From: a bacterium | GTDB lineage: Bacteria; Chloroflexota; Anaerolineae; Caldilineales; Caldilineaceae | Direction: 5' to 3' | NCBI GenBank assembly: GCA_016124945.1 | Contig: WGMT01000020.1 | Span: 62,001 to 126,000, forward strand | Length of the DNA: 64,000 bases | Shown here: one piece after another, positions 63,777-64,000 of the stretch | How positions within the stretch are numbered: the first letter of the stretch is position 1 | Layout: each line of letters begins with the position of its first letter | Program-made: the position numbers and the translations under genes | The notes under the pieces: generated by a model | The model's database searches: none | Told to the model about the DNA's origin: nothing | Seen by the model: the letters and a program-made list of their open reading frames with translations, nothing else

Positions 63777-63805
63777 ATTATATGTTTGTTGTCTAAGTTT
63801 GGCAA
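63777..63805 (-). promoter_or_regulatory. Sigma-70 promoter reading toward mgtE
   Basis: On the minus strand TTGCCA (63805-63800) and TATAAT (63782-63777) are exactly 17 bases apart; the -10 is perfect. Transcription should start near 63770. No gene is seen from 63806 to 64000. Confidence 0.65.
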
Positions 63806-64000
63806 ATTTTTTGTGACAAGGCGGGTGTCATTCAATAGCACATCGATTCCGTAGCTATTGGAAAGGCACCCCGACGATCTCAAAACATTCCCAGGGAAAT
63901 GATAGCACAAAAAACGACAACAAAGATAACGAGCAGTTGTTGAGCGTCTGGTTAATACCGCTCAACATCGCCAGTCGCAACACATATTTTCCAGGATCAG

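Overview
The window reads as a chromosomal segment of a GC-rich Chloroflexota bacterium, probably in or near the Anaerolineae/Caldilineae. This is inferred from content: seven large GT-C-fold membrane proteins including the Agl23-like and DUF2298/'YYY' types otherwise known mainly from Chloroflexi and haloarchaea, a CarH-like B12 photoreceptor beside a photolyase, a caspase-like protease beside a formylglycine-generating-enzyme-like tail, and many dispersed hairpins between genes. No rRNA, tRNA or CRISPR array was seen.

Layout. 1-5.9 kb: end of a SUMF1-type protein, a caspase-like protein, a D-2-hydroxyacid dehydrogenase, a TIM-barrel isomerase (minus), a DUF123/GIY-YIG protein, a histidine phosphatase and a ThrH-type phosphatase. 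6.2-9.5 kb: a tightly overlapping three-gene operon, 4-TM protein, fused Fe/thiamine-type ABC permease, ATPase, with no binding protein. 9.5-15 kb: zwf, pgl and glgP, which link glycogen breakdown to the oxidative pentose phosphate pathway. 15.2-20.7 kb: a light/B12 module (CarH-like regulator, TIGR01777 epimerase, SRPBCC protein, photolyase), then L-lactate dehydrogenase. 20.8-24.2 kb: copper module csoR-copZ-copA with a promoter and a C8G7 operator. 24.3-49.4 kb: GT-C membrane proteins on both strands with a hydroxypyruvate-isomerase-like gene, a cold-shock gene, a TolB-like lipoprotein, a Nudix hydrolase and a DUF348/G5/3D protein.

49.4-56.1 kb is a complete Tn3-family transposon with near-perfect terminal inverted repeats and a 5-bp target duplication (TACAT). 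It carries tnpA, tnpR and an unusual passenger: an ECF sigma factor fused to an Eis-like GNAT/SCP2-like protein, bracketed by ~75-bp direct repeats. The transposon landed inside the loop of one of the dispersed hairpins. 56.2-64 kb: a TIM-barrel isomerase, a helical-repeat protein, a DUF368 lipid-carrier translocase, an aminotransferase, a Yx(FWY)xxD lipoprotein and mgtE. mgtE is preceded by a promoter, a ~430-nt structured leader and an intrinsic terminator.

The strongest window-wide signal is the population of long hairpins with low-complexity arms (words such as GATTGGTGATT, AATGCGTAATGCG, GAATGAAGAATGA, GATGATGGGATGATG). They sit at gene ends, sometimes contain the stop codon of the upstream gene, and related elements occur in-frame inside two giant membrane-protein genes.
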